A stretch of 64,000 bases of DNA from Diadema setosum. Taxonomy: Eukaryota; Echinodermata; Echinoidea; Diadematoida; Diadematidae. The stretch is from positions 31,985,383 to 32,049,382 of the forward strand of contig CM067076.1 of NCBI GenBank assembly GCA_033980235.1. Reading direction: 5' to 3'. This document shows, one piece after another, positions 1-10,399 of the stretch (positions are counted from its first letter, which is position 1; every line of letters begins with the position of its first letter). The notes beneath the pieces were generated by a model. The model saw nothing but the letters and a program-made list of their open reading frames with translations. It was not told the DNA's origin and did no database searches. The position numbers and the translations under genes were made by a program.

Positions 1-589
1 CGGTCGGTGGTGCAGGGAAGTACGCCTGGAATTATGGTTGGAGAGTATTTGCCTTGCATTTGCATGTTTGTCATCTTCAGGCCTACTTATCTGGAGGTTC
101 TGTCCTTCTTCTTGTTCTTGGTGTCTCCCTTGTGGCTTGTCCTGAGTTACTTCTAGCTGTTCACTAGCGCAGTTACTACTTATTACCGTTGGGACAGAGG
201 CTATAGGGATGCATTTTGTTGGCGTGCTTTCATAATTCCTGGTTTGTTTTCTTGAGGTAGTAATCTGGGCAGAAGTTTCAGTTTCAGGCAGGTTTTCCAC
301 AGCGCAAGGATAGAGTTCGTTTCGGTCAGCATCTTCTTGAGAGAATCCCGATCGTGATTTAGCCACTGTGACGTCAGGAACCACTTCGGGGCAGTCGAAA
401 AAGTCCTCGGATGAAAACTGTTCGTCGGAAGAGGCCGCCCCCTGTATACGTTTTCTGGCATTTGTTGAGCTTGAATCGAGGGTGCCCTCCGAGGTAACGG
501 CAGTGGTATCCGGGTCTTCCGGTGAGGTTATTAACTGGTTGGGCGGGTGTATTGGAGAGTGAGATACTGTTTCAGAGTCCTTAGAATGT
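1..589 (-). CDS. Exon 2 (partial, runs off window) of a membrane-anchored protein with an FFAT-like motif; function unknown
   Basis: On the minus strand the frame with codon starts at 588, 585 and so on is open to position 1: 196 codons with no stop, where random sequence would give about ten. The 5' edge is a strong acceptor, a T-run then CTCCAG, with the AG at 591-590. The first base (A589) completes the split CG codon left by the exon at 1825-1919, so the phases agree. The protein is rich in Ser, Thr, Pro, Glu and Gln and looks disordered. It contains SSEDFFDCPEV (core at 385-405, residues 94-100), which fits the FFAT pattern [E/D]-F-F-D-[A/C]-x-[E/D] with an acidic/Ser flank. FFAT motifs bind the MSP domain of ER-resident VAP proteins. 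I recognise no other domain. The exon has no useful Met, so a Met-to-stop search misses it. Confidence 0.8.
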
Positions 590-1030
590 CTGGAGAAAAA
601 AAAAGTGCAAGAAAGATTTTTAGGTTACATAATGTATCATAACGCATAGAAGGTCTATGCATTATTTCTAGATCATGTTAACTTTGAGTACATTTAAAGT
701 TTCTTCTTTGAGGCAGGTACGTACATAAAACATAAGTAGGATCCATGCATTCACACGATTTATTTTTCGATGGTACTGCATTGTTCCAACTCTTTCACTG
801 CTTAAAACCCTAGTTAACTCGTTAGAGAACTTTATTTACCAAAGCAATATATAGAGGCTATGAGTTTTACAGACATTTTCTCACCACTTGCTCATTACAT
901 CAGCTCTTCGAGGTCAAATACACAAACCGGCACTCCGGCATTCCAGCACCCATCCACTCCGCCAATCATCTATTCCGCCCTCGCTATCCTTATGTACTCT
1001 CATCTCCCTCAGCTGTTTAGTATGATCATG

Positions 1031-1207
1031 TAGTATAGTTGAGTGTCCAACACATCAATATATACTCAAAATATCTCAGAATTCGCTTGAAATTTTACTC
1101 ACATGTAAAGAAAATAATCATGAATTTACAGCTAGACTGGCATTAAAAATGCGATATGCGGTACACGCTCCAAGATAGTGTCGATGTGTTGGACACCTAC
1201 TATACTA
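1031..1207. mobile_element. Short MITE in intron 1 of the left-edge gene
   Basis: Imperfect terminal inverted repeats of about 25 bp: TAGTATAGTTGAGTGTCCAA at the left and its near reverse complement (TTGGACACCTACTATACTA) at the right. The interior is AT-rich and non-coding. The rest of the 590-1824 intron holds nothing I recognise. Confidence 0.55.
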
Positions 1208-1824
1208 TGTACGCTGCCTAAGAACGTACGACGTATGCTGTCATTATTATGATGTAGGCCTATCAGTTATAAACTCGAAAACATGGGGGAGGGAGGTAAT
1301 GGGGGCTAACAGATATCATAGAAAATGATGAAATTGAAGGAAATGTACAATAAGCAAAGTATTAGTATCTTGAGGAACCCGCACCCTGCCAGGGGCCCTG
1401 ATATCGTCACCCTGCATGCGTAAAATTGCTACAAGCGCACTGACCAAAATGTACACCCGGGACTGTGTTCAGTACACTTGAAACTTTGTAGGGTTACCAC
1501 AACCAAGCAATATAATGTGAAAACCAAAATCAGTATCATTACAGTCACCGGTACACGTGGTCTGTGGGAGTGCGTTGTGGCGAGGTGCGGGCCGGTGAGG
1601 TGCGGGCCCCTTCCTAAATAGCGCACAACTATTCTGCTTCGTTCACGTTTGATGACGATCGATGGCTACAAATTTACGGTATCCATCACTGAACTTGTAG
1701 TTCCACTGGAATCTTCAGCATTTTCCTTTTTGTGAGTGGGCTTTCATAGAATTTCAGTGAGGCAGTGTGATTTAAACATGCATAAACAACTGTGACGAGA
1801 TGCGGGTCACTCAAGTATACTCAC

Positions 1825-1919
1825 CGGTTTGTTACGAAGCTTTCTATCCGGCTAAGTGTTTTCCTAGTGTTCCTGGCTACCACTCCGGATAAAACCACGG
1901 CCGCAAATATAACTACCAT
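1825..1919 (-). CDS. Exon 1 (start exon) of the same left-edge gene; N-terminal hydrophobic anchor
   Basis: The ATG is at 1919-1917. The exon encodes MVVIFAAVVLSGVVARNTRK and twelve more residues, then meets the donor CG|GTGAGT (GT at 1824-1823). Residues 1-15 are hydrophobic and are followed at once by Arg/Lys, as in an uncleaved signal anchor with its C-terminal side in the cytosol. That is where an FFAT motif must lie to act. The exon ends in phase 2, which the next exon completes to Arg32. The frame stays open upstream to a stop at 2027-2025 without another Met, so this ATG is the likely start. A cleaved signal peptide is the alternative reading. Confidence 0.65.
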
Positions 1920-2230
1920 ATCTGCCGTCTGAACGTCGCGCAGAATCGGAAGATATAATGTATGTCGACATAGTAAACCAAAAAGTTCGACATTTTCCTC
2001 TTCAGTAGCCGATTTTTTTTTTCTTCAGTTGTTTGTTGTGCCACTGCTTTGCTTTGCTGCGATGCACCAATGGTGCTAGTGTTTTATTACTAAGTACACT
2101 GTAGTGAATGAATAGTTTGTGCGCGCGTAGTGCACAGACTTTGCCTTGGCAACGGAAAGGACGCTGCGTTTTCAGCTCGCGCACGTCACAATTCCTAGCG
2201 GGTGACGTCATAGCTACTCAAGTACTCAAG
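1920..2230 (-). promoter_or_regulatory. Putative 5' UTR and proximal promoter of the left-edge gene, with a perfect CRE
   Basis: Upstream of the ATG at 1919, the sequence around 2115-2215 is richer in CpG than its surroundings. It holds a perfect cAMP-response palindrome TGACGTCA at 2203-2210, about 285 bp from the start codon. I see no clear TATA box. The promoter role is inferred from position. Confidence 0.35.
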
Positions 2231-2706
2231 TACGCGCTTGACAAATTCATGCCCTCTGCTTTGCACTGGATGGACTCGGACTATCACCCCAGGGTGCTTT
2301 TCATGAGTTCTTTCTTTTTGCTTGTTTGTTTTGATGTTGCTGTTTATTCGGGGGGGGGGGGGTCAAATCAATAAGGAGATAAACAAAGATTAATGAAGGA
2401 AAGGGACTAAACTCATGTTGTTCTCGTCACCCTACAATCCCTTCAGCTGCCCTTTTACATATTTTTATAGCTAGAACCTGACAATACAAAAACTATGACG
2501 TGTCGTTTCTTTACTTTGATTTGATGTATTAATAAAGTAATTAATACATAAAATAAGTAATAAAACTAATTAGAACATCGGCTATTTTCTTTACATCAAT
2601 GAAAGAACTTCTCATCCCAGCTCAGTTCGGAAAGAGCTGCTCCAGGGATTATCTCAACAAGGAACTGCGCTTTTTCACTCTCGGGAGGAAAGCACCCGAG
2701 ACATAT

Positions 2707-2861
2707 CAGGGGCGGATCCAGGAATTCCGTAAAGGGGAGGCGCCTTTGCAAAATTAAAGGGGGCGCACGCACCCCCTCCCATTTTTTTTTTATTTCTTTT
2801 GTTTCAACCAAAAATGAAGAGAGGGCACGCGGCTGGTGCGCCCCCTCTGGATCCGCCACTG
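2707..2861. mobile_element. Foldback element with GGCGGATCCAG termini
   Basis: The left end CAGGGGCGGATCCAG pairs with CTGGATCCGCCACTG at the right. Inside, GGGGGCGCACGC-type and GCGCCCCCTC tracts also pair, and an A/T-rich loop lies between. Non-coding hairpin element of a kind common in animal genomes. Confidence 0.6.
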
Positions 2862-3029
2862 CATGTAATAGGGACTTCTCGATAAGCCAGTTCGGAGAGA
2901 GCTCATGTGCACATGGGTACAATTCAAAGATCTTTTAGTTTCTCAGTTGCTTAGGCACTTCACTCGATTCAAAGCGACATAATGCATGCATCACTTTGCC
3001 CAACATAGCTACATTGTATTTATGGAACA

Positions 3030-3127
3030 GGGCCGGCGGAGCGTTTTTAAAAGCGTGGGGGCCCACTTCCGGGTTTCATGAGCTACTCTCCCCTTCCATT
3101 TCCGGGTTCCTTTTTCTTCAGCTGACA

Positions 3128-3162
<35 letters not shown>

Positions 3163-3426
3163 GTCAGCTCGGATCTCCCCCCCTCCATTTCCGTTTTTTT
3201 TTCAGCTGACAAGCACAAAAAAAAAAAAAAAAACATAACCCTATCGCGCTCACACTTCAAGATCTCTATCTAGGCCTATTTCTATTGAGTGCCACTTACG
3301 TACTTCCGGGTTAAAAAAAAAAGTGTGGGGGCCCAAAGTGATGACACCTTAAGTATTTCTTTGTATGGTGCACAAAAAGTGTGGGGGCCCAAGCCCCCAC
3401 GGCCCCCACGGCTCCGCCCGCCGGCC
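3030..3426. mobile_element. GC-rich inverted-repeat element with internal poly-A runs
   Basis: The termini GGGCCGGCGGAGC and GCTCCGCCCGCCGGCC are inverted. The block GTGGGGGCCC recurs inside. Two long A-runs (about 3131-3159 and 3217-3232) each follow a copy of CAGCTGACAAGC, which points to an internal duplication. No coding potential. Confidence 0.5.
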
Positions 3427-3782
3427 ATGTGGAACTAGTATTCATACAAAGAATGAACCTGCGTAGATCAAAGACATTAAGGCGCAAAGGATAGGAAAAC
3501 AGTTGATCTTTCTCTGATGGTTGTGGAGGAACGAACAGAATTCAGTACAAGCTTTTGCACGTACTATCTCCATGTGGTGATGTTTTGAGTTGACTTGTGT
3601 ACATGGGGTTATGTACATGTATAATATGTTAATGAAAATAATAATGAAAGTTATTAGGGACTTACAATCTATCTTGTGCATAATTAATAAAACTGTTTTT
3701 AAACAAACAGCCTTATTTGTATTAACTTGAGGAAAGTAGCATAAGGAAAGTAGCCCACGTAATTCTTTACACATTCTATTAA

Positions 3783-4579
3783 CCCTAACTAGGCCGGGGG
3801 GGGGGGGGGGGCCTCCGAGGCCCCCCCCCCCCCCCCTCGACGTTCCGGGTGATGTATCGCTAACGTGAAAAGCTATCGCCGCGACGTTTCAGGACTTTTT
3901 TCTGTCGAGTCTCCCGCATCTTTTGACACCAAATTTGCGATGCCCGGGCGCGCGGTTCCGAAGTTTCGCATAAATGTGTACGTGCATGTCAGACCAAAAA
4001 TTGCTCAAAAACGTGAATTCTTGTAATATTTCAATGGAAACTGTGCTTACAGTCAAATTTCATAAAAGCATGATTATTTTGGGGTTTTATTGATCAATAT
4101 CAACTAATAACATATTTTCTCATTCAGAACAATGTCGCGGACAAGTTTCATCGAAAAAACAATGAAAAACATAAAGTCGAAAAAACAAGGAAATACATAA
4201 GAAATTCAAAAAACAATAAAATACTTAAGAAAATTTTTGGATGGCTCAATTTTTTTCTCTTATATTTGCTTAGGACACTAAAAAGAATATTTACACAAAA
4301 AAAATGTGCCCATTTCGGGCTTTATTTACTGATTTGTACCAAATCGTCTGATTTCATGCATCGTTATGCATAAATTAGCATAATTTAGCATAAATGACAA
4401 TTTTTCAAAAATCTAACTTCGTAGTACTTTAGATTACACCATAGGCAATGTGTGTGCCAATTTTCGTCGCGATCGCGCGGTCGACGGCCGAGATCTGGAG
4501 GGGGAGGGGGCCTGGGAGGCCCCCCCCCCCCCCCCCCCCCGGCTCTATGATCTACCTAAATAGCCCGGCCTAGTTAGGG
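3783..4579. mobile_element. piggyBac-like non-autonomous element, copy 1
   Basis: It is flanked by TTAA on both sides (3779-3782 and 4580-4583). The termini are CCCTAACTAGGCC and GGCCTAGTTAGGG. A 5' CCC end with a TTAA target duplication is the piggyBac hallmark. Both subterminal regions hold a G-run/C-run hairpin. The interior (797 bp element) has no transposase frame. A diverged sister lies at 39504-40290 and a fragment at about 34140-34312. Confidence 0.75.
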
Positions 4580-4583
4580 TTAA

Positions 4584-5450
4584 ACTAATACATTGACCGG
4601 CATGATACATGTGTAGGGATTTATTTTGAACCATTCATTAGCAGTGTATCCCCTTCCGTTATTGCATGTACCACCCCTCTATACACCAATACATCAGCCC
4701 ACATCACTTATTCACATCCACACATGCATCCATGCACCCTACCTATCACAGACACTCCACAAATCACATGACATTTTCCCGCCTTTTCAATCCCCATAAT
4801 TGGTCCTTGCTGAAAACATGCCCAACTTACCCAAGCTTACACATCCATTTACATTTAGTTTGAACTACTGTTTCCTCATTTGCATGTTTTGTTATACTGA
4901 TTTTGTGTATGAATATTTATGTTACATCTCAAATTTAGATGTAAACCCATGCCAAATTCTCTCATCATCAAACTGGCTACAAAGCAGTTAGCCAGGAGAC
5001 TCCATCCAAGCAACTTGTGTGCTGTCCTGTCTGCTTTTGATGTGATGAGTGCTAGAGAGCTAAGCGAACCCGAGCCCTACACATGTTAAACGCAAGTCGT
5101 TACATTCTCATGTTAAACGAAGATAAGCATTATATAACACCTTATAGGAAGCATTTCTTAACATCTCAAATCAGGTAAGGCAAAATGAACTGTGAGTTTG
5201 TTTGTTTGTGTTTTTATTGACTAACTGAAATATAACATTTATGAATCATATCATTTTTATTACAAGCATGCCTTTGTGGACTAAAAATTTACTTTTGATC
5301 ATGTTTATTCAAGGTACTTTGTGATGAGAGGGGCACTGTGAGAATTTCAATTAACAATTTCCCTCCACAATATTTCCGAATTCTACAAAATGTAAACCGT
5401 GAAGACTGATAACCATACAGTCCCAGGCTGTCTACACAGTCCACACTTTA
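4584..5450. other. Intergenic sequence, nothing recognised
   Basis: AT-rich DNA with CAY-rich stretches near 4660-4760. I see no coding frame, inverted repeat or RNA gene between the TTAA element and the giant palindrome. Confidence 0.5.
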
Positions 5451-6600
5451 GTCTGGTAGGAATGGGGGGTCCCCATGCACCCCCCGAACACATTTTTTTA
5501 ACTTACTTTTTTGTAACCCTTAGGGTGTCTAGTTAATGAATTTTTTTGTTCCCAGGAAAAAATTGTGTCCCATGGGGGTCATTGGCGGCCATCTTGGCAG
5601 CCATCTTGGATTTTCAGTGAAAATCATTATCTTCCATAACTTTTGAACTACACAGCATAAAATTATAAATAAAGCATTTCTTCAGGGTAAACTTGACACG
5701 AGGAATCGATTGCAATGGTTATTTACATGATTAAAGCAAGTCTGAAATAAGAAAAGCCTAAAAACATGCAAATTTCGGTGTCATTTTCACCGAAAACTAC
5801 CCAAATAGTTTAACTTTTGAATTACATAACATACAGGGACAAATTAAACAGTAATTCCGAGTTAATATGGCATGAGGAATCGTTTGAGAGAGTTATTTAC
5901 GTGATTAAAGCAAGTTACATACAAGAAAAGTCCAAACATGCGAGGAAAACCAGTGTCATTTACTCTAGAAATATTCCCAAGTAGTCTATGTACATATGTA
6001 CATGACAATGACAATCTCATACCTCCTAAGAGTAAACTTACCTCTTTTTCTTAACAGTCTGGTAGGAAAGGGGGGGAGGTCCCGTGCACCCTCCTTTTTG
6101 TATCCCTTAGGGTGTCTATTTGATTTTTTTTTCTCCAAGTGAAAATCGTGTCACATGGGGGTCATTGGCAGCCATCTTGGATTTGCGAGGAAAATCAATA
6201 GTTTCTATAACTTTTGAAGTTTCCAAAATACAAGGAAAAATAGAACATTTTTTCAGAGTAAATGTGACATGAGGAATGGATTGAGATGGTTATTTACATG
6301 ATAAAAAAATGCTTAATACAAGAAAAGTCCAAAATATGAAAAATTCTGTATCGGTTACACTGAAAAGTACCCAAATAGTTCAACTTTTGAACTATACACA
6401 ACATACAGGGGACATATAAAACATTTCTTCAGACGAAACACAGCATGAGGAATCAATTGAGATTGTCATTTACATGATGAAAGCAAATTTGATACAAGAA
6501 ATGTCCCAAAAAATGAAAAATTAAGTGCTGTTACTCTGGAAATGGCCCAAATATTTTATGCTACATACATGACAAATTGCATACCTCACAAAAGTGACTA
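5451..6600. repeat. Outer repeat array of the left palindrome arm
   Basis: Two copies of a GTCTGGTAGGAA...CCATCTTGGATTT block start at 5451 and 6057. Four copies of a block containing CATGAGGAATSGATT and TTTACATGATTAAAGCAAG-like motifs lie near 5698, 5875, 6270 and 6448. The mirror array in the right arm has the same four short blocks. Confidence 0.7.
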
Positions 6601-7286
6601 ACAACTCTGTCTTTAGATCATTGCCCAAATGGGCCTTTTTTGTTTTGTATCAAAAACATTAAATAGAATCTGAAGAGAAAATTAATATCAAGCATTGTCA
6701 CCCGTCACTTGGTAAAATAGAATAAGAATGTAAGCACTGTGGTAATTCATATGCAAATACCCGTAAAAAGAGGTGACACATTGCATGATAATAATGTTGA
6801 TCACAACACTTAAAAGTGACTAATGGACAAAGATAAAACTTAAACTGAAATTTAACACTCTTTGTGCGCGTTCAATTTCGTTTCATTTTATATTTAAAAC
6901 GAGTTTGAGTTGGGATATATTCAAGGAAACAATCACTGTGTCAAAATGTCGAGCCGATTTTAAAAATTTAGATGCCAAAATGGTTTCATTTATTCTCAGG
7001 TTAAAAAAGCAGTTCATTCAAATGCATTTGTTTAAAGTATATTGTCCGAAAACAAAAAGAGAAACATTTCATTTGACAGCCGGAAATCTAGCCTATGAAT
7101 AGGGACTGTATATCAATGTGGATTGCTGCTACTTTAATTTAGAAGTATTTGCATATGAATCGCTCTTGTGCTTACATCCTGTATGCATTCAATTCAAGTT
7201 CACTTGATTGGAATTAAGTTTCCTTTCGAATTCTGTTAAAAGTTGTCTGATATAAGACGCAATATACGATATTTTGAAAGGATTAG

Positions 7287-7522
7287 TCACATACCGATTA
7301 GTGATTGGCTGAACACAGTCACGTGATGGAAGTACATTCGTTATGTTCGCCCATGGGCGAACATTCTTGTAATGTTCTCCCATGGGAAAACATTTCCACG
7401 TGACAAATGACAGAATTAAGGCCTAGGACCGCACCGCACTTATAACCTCCCTCAATAGCATTTCAAACCCTTCGAGTGGAACATTGGGTATGTTCCCTCC
7501 GCCGCCAGTCATCATCTATATA
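7287..7522. mobile_element. Nested MITE (GTTCGCCCATGGGCGAAC family), copy 1
   Basis: Present in the left palindrome arm only. It contains AGTGATTGGC, CACAGTCACGTGATGGA, the perfect palindrome GTTCGCCCATGGGCGAAC, then CCTCAATAGCATTTCAAACC and CCAGTCATCATCTATATA. Other copies are at 22055-22475 (inverted) and 36125-36590. This copy is internally deleted. Confidence 0.65.
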
Positions 7523-7723
7523 TTTCAACGTTTGTGACATGACATTATGTATATGCTTTTCATGAAGTATGGAATTAACGTATATTGAAAAAAATATAAA
7601 GTAACACAATATGACTTCACTTTTCTTAAAAAGTATTCTGAATGCTCATCCTGTGTAACTGTACAAACCACAGAAGCGGTTATGCGATATATCAGGTTTT
7701 CATTTCACACTTCTTTAATTTCT

Positions 7724-8660
7724 CTACCGGTAGTCATCATCAAAACGATCATTGTAATCAATATCTGGCTCCTCTTCTTCATCCTCCTTCATTTCCTCAG
7801 TAATTTTCTGAAGCAGGTCAATGAGGGAAGTCGGAAAGATAGGGCCACTTGACCACACTGGCTCCATCATAACAAAGGCTACCTTCTGCCATCCTTGTCC
7901 AGAATCAAAGGAGTCATATAAAAAGCACCAGAAGATTGGTTGGTCAGCTCTCTTTAAGATGGCAAGGCGATGGGTCACACATTTAATGTGTGGGATAAGG
8001 TTGTCTCTGCAAGGTGGGAGCATGAAGAAATCTACATTGGAGTTTGTCGTCATTTGTTCGCCCTCTCCCATCATCTGCTTTGGATGATGCTGCTGTAAAT
8101 AGACTTCTCCACCTCTTATGGTCATACATTAGGCATGTGAATGCTCCAATGTCTTCTGTCACCTTTTATTGGCTCTACAGACCACCCATCTCCAAGGTTT
8201 AAGTGGGGGACAAAAAACATTGGCACATTTCAAAGTCATGTTGTAAGATTTCAGCAGTGCTCATTATAATGTAATATTGAACAATTTTATTTACCACATT
8301 TCAGTAAAATATTGCAGAGATTATAATGTCATACTACTCTCTCCTGAATGCTGTATGGTACATGGGGTAGCTTTGTAGGTTCTTTAGGGGTCCGACTTTG
8401 CCCCTGCTCTTGAAGGCACTTGCTACATCTTCCCCTGTAAACACATGTCGTCCAAGTATTGTGGTACAGTAGCCAGCTCCCTTTGATTCTGTATGCAAGT
8501 TCAACGATATTCACAATCTGGCAATGCTCGACAGTCCATTTATCAAGGAGGATAGTGAGGGTGACGGAGTAAGCATGGTGCAAGAAGGTCAAGAAAATGT
8601 CTGTGTCTGGTGTCCTTACCACAGCTGCTTTGTACCCAAACTTAATAGTGGAATACTCGA
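7724..8660 (-). pseudogene. Decayed element-encoded gene, left arm
   Basis: Two fragments of one protein, reading outward from the palindrome centre. The upstream part (8622-8329) starts VRTPDTDIFLTFLHHAYS and, after a frame change, continues as YCTTILGRHVFTGED and then GKVGPLKNLQSYPMYHTAF. The downstream part (8125-7724) contains LPPCRDNLIPHIK, GQGWQKVAFVMMEPVWSSGP and FPTSLIDLL, and ends in an acidic EDEEEEPDIDYNDRFDDD tail. This order matches a family of uncharacterised invertebrate proteins with VRTPDTD, FTGED and P.W..G..LPTSL.DLL blocks, as I remember it. Frame breaks make it a pseudogene. The function of the family is not known to me. Confidence 0.6.
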
Positions 8661-8864
8661 GGTAGAGCGCTACCCTGGTGTCCTTCTCCTGGTTAGACGG
8701 CAGCTCATGGATAGAGCTTATTGTCTCCTGGGATGAATAATTAGGTGAACAAAAAGAATGTAACAGGAATCACTTAAGCTTCAGATAATGTGATTTCTGT
8801 TACATTCCTTTTGTTTACTCGTGCTCTACCTCAAGTGCGCTGCTAAACTTGGGTACAAGGTAGC

Positions 8865-9793
8865 TTTGGTGAGGAATCCAGACACACATTTTCTTGATCC
8901 CCTTGGTCCTTGCTTAATCCATTCTACAATGTAGTATCTTTCTTAATAAACGGACTGTCACGTATTGCCAGGTTGTCAATGTCAATTAACTTGCATTTAT
9001 ATAGAATCAACGGGAGCTCATATACTGTATACCAAAATACCTGGACTGTATGTGTTTACCGGGGAAGATGTAACAATTAAAGTGCCTTAATGGGTTGGGA
9101 AAAGTTGGACCCCTAAAGAATCTACAAAAGTCTTCCCATATACCACATAGCATTCAGGTGAGAGTTGTTTGATTTCATGATTTCAGAAGTATTTTACTGA
9201 AATCGAATAAGTTGCTCAGTATTATCATTATCATAATAAACACTACTAAAATCTTAGAATATGACTTTACAATATGCCAAGTTGAGTGTTTTTTCCTCGC
9301 AAATCTTGGTGATGGGTGGTCTGTGGAGCCAGAGGTGACAGATGACATTGAAGCATTCACATGCCTAAAATGTATAGCGAGGCCCGGGAGAAGTCTATCA
9401 TAATGGCGTTCGCAGCATCATGCTGAAACAGATGGTGGGAGAGGGCAAGCAACTGATGACCAAATCCACGGTGGATTTCTCCTTGCTCCCACCTGGCAGA
9501 GGCAACCTTATTTCACACTTTCAATGTGTGAACCATGGGTACCACCTTGTCGTCTTCAAGCGATCTGACTAGCCAATCTTCTGGTGCGCTACCTCTTTAA
9601 TCCTGGACAAAGGTGGCATAAGACAGCCTTCGGTATCATGGATCCGGTGTGGTCAAGTGGCCCTATCCTTCCCACTTCCCTCATTGACTTGCTTCAGAAA
9701 GTTACTCCGCAGACGGAGGAGGATGAAGAGGAGGAGCCAGACATTGATTACAATGATCGTTTTGATGATGACTGGAAATTACCAGAAGTGTAA
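8865..9793 (+). pseudogene. Decayed element-encoded gene, right arm
   Basis: Mirror copy of the left-arm gene. LYVFTGEDV is readable near 9050. MLKQMVGEGKQL and FSLLPPGRGNLISHFQCVNH follow at 9420-9535. A TAG then interrupts the frame just before PIFWC, and a further frame change precedes the last open part (9584-9793: MDPVWSSGPILPTSLIDLL, then an acidic tail with EPDIDYNDRFDDD). The acidic C-terminus is the best-conserved part between the arms. Confidence 0.6.
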
Positions 9794-10399
9794 AACCAAA
9801 AGCTAACATATTATCGCTTACCGAATCTGTGGTTTGTATAAGTGCATAGGATGAGAATTAAGAATATGTTAGACAAATTAAAGTCATAGAGAGAGAGTGG
9901 ATTTCTGACTGTCAAGTGATTTTCATATGTTTATTTTCAGACAGGAAGGCTTTAAACAAATACGTTTGAATGAACCATTTTTAACTTAATCTTAAATAAG
10001 TTTAATGATAACAATCAGACATCTAAATTGGTGAAACCGACAGAGCGTTTTGGTACAGTGATTTCCTTTATGAAAATACACTTACTCAAACTCTTCAAAT
10101 ACAAAATTATAAGAAATAGAAGATGCACACAAAAAGTGTTCAATTATATTTTGGGTTTGAATTTTGTCGATTAGTCACTTTCACATGTTGTTATCAAAAT
10201 TTGCATGTTCACCTCTTTCGATCTGCTTTTTTAGGGGTATCTGCATATGAATTGCCATTGTGCTTACATTTTTCATTTGATTTCAACAAGTGAGGCGTCA
10301 AAATGCTTGGAGTTGCATGTTGCACACCCATATATTTTTTTTTGGGGATATACAAAACACCATATTTGAGCTATGATCTAAAGACAAAGTGCCAAGTCA

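Noticed and set aside
201..461. 86-codon minus-strand ORF starting MPENVYRGRPL
   Set aside because: It is an out-of-frame shadow of the true exon at 1-589, whose frame is open through the whole stretch and joins in phase to exon 1825-1919.
2596..2922. 108-codon minus-strand ORF
   Set aside because: It runs through the foldback element with GGCGGATCCAG ends, where hairpin sequence keeps several frames open.
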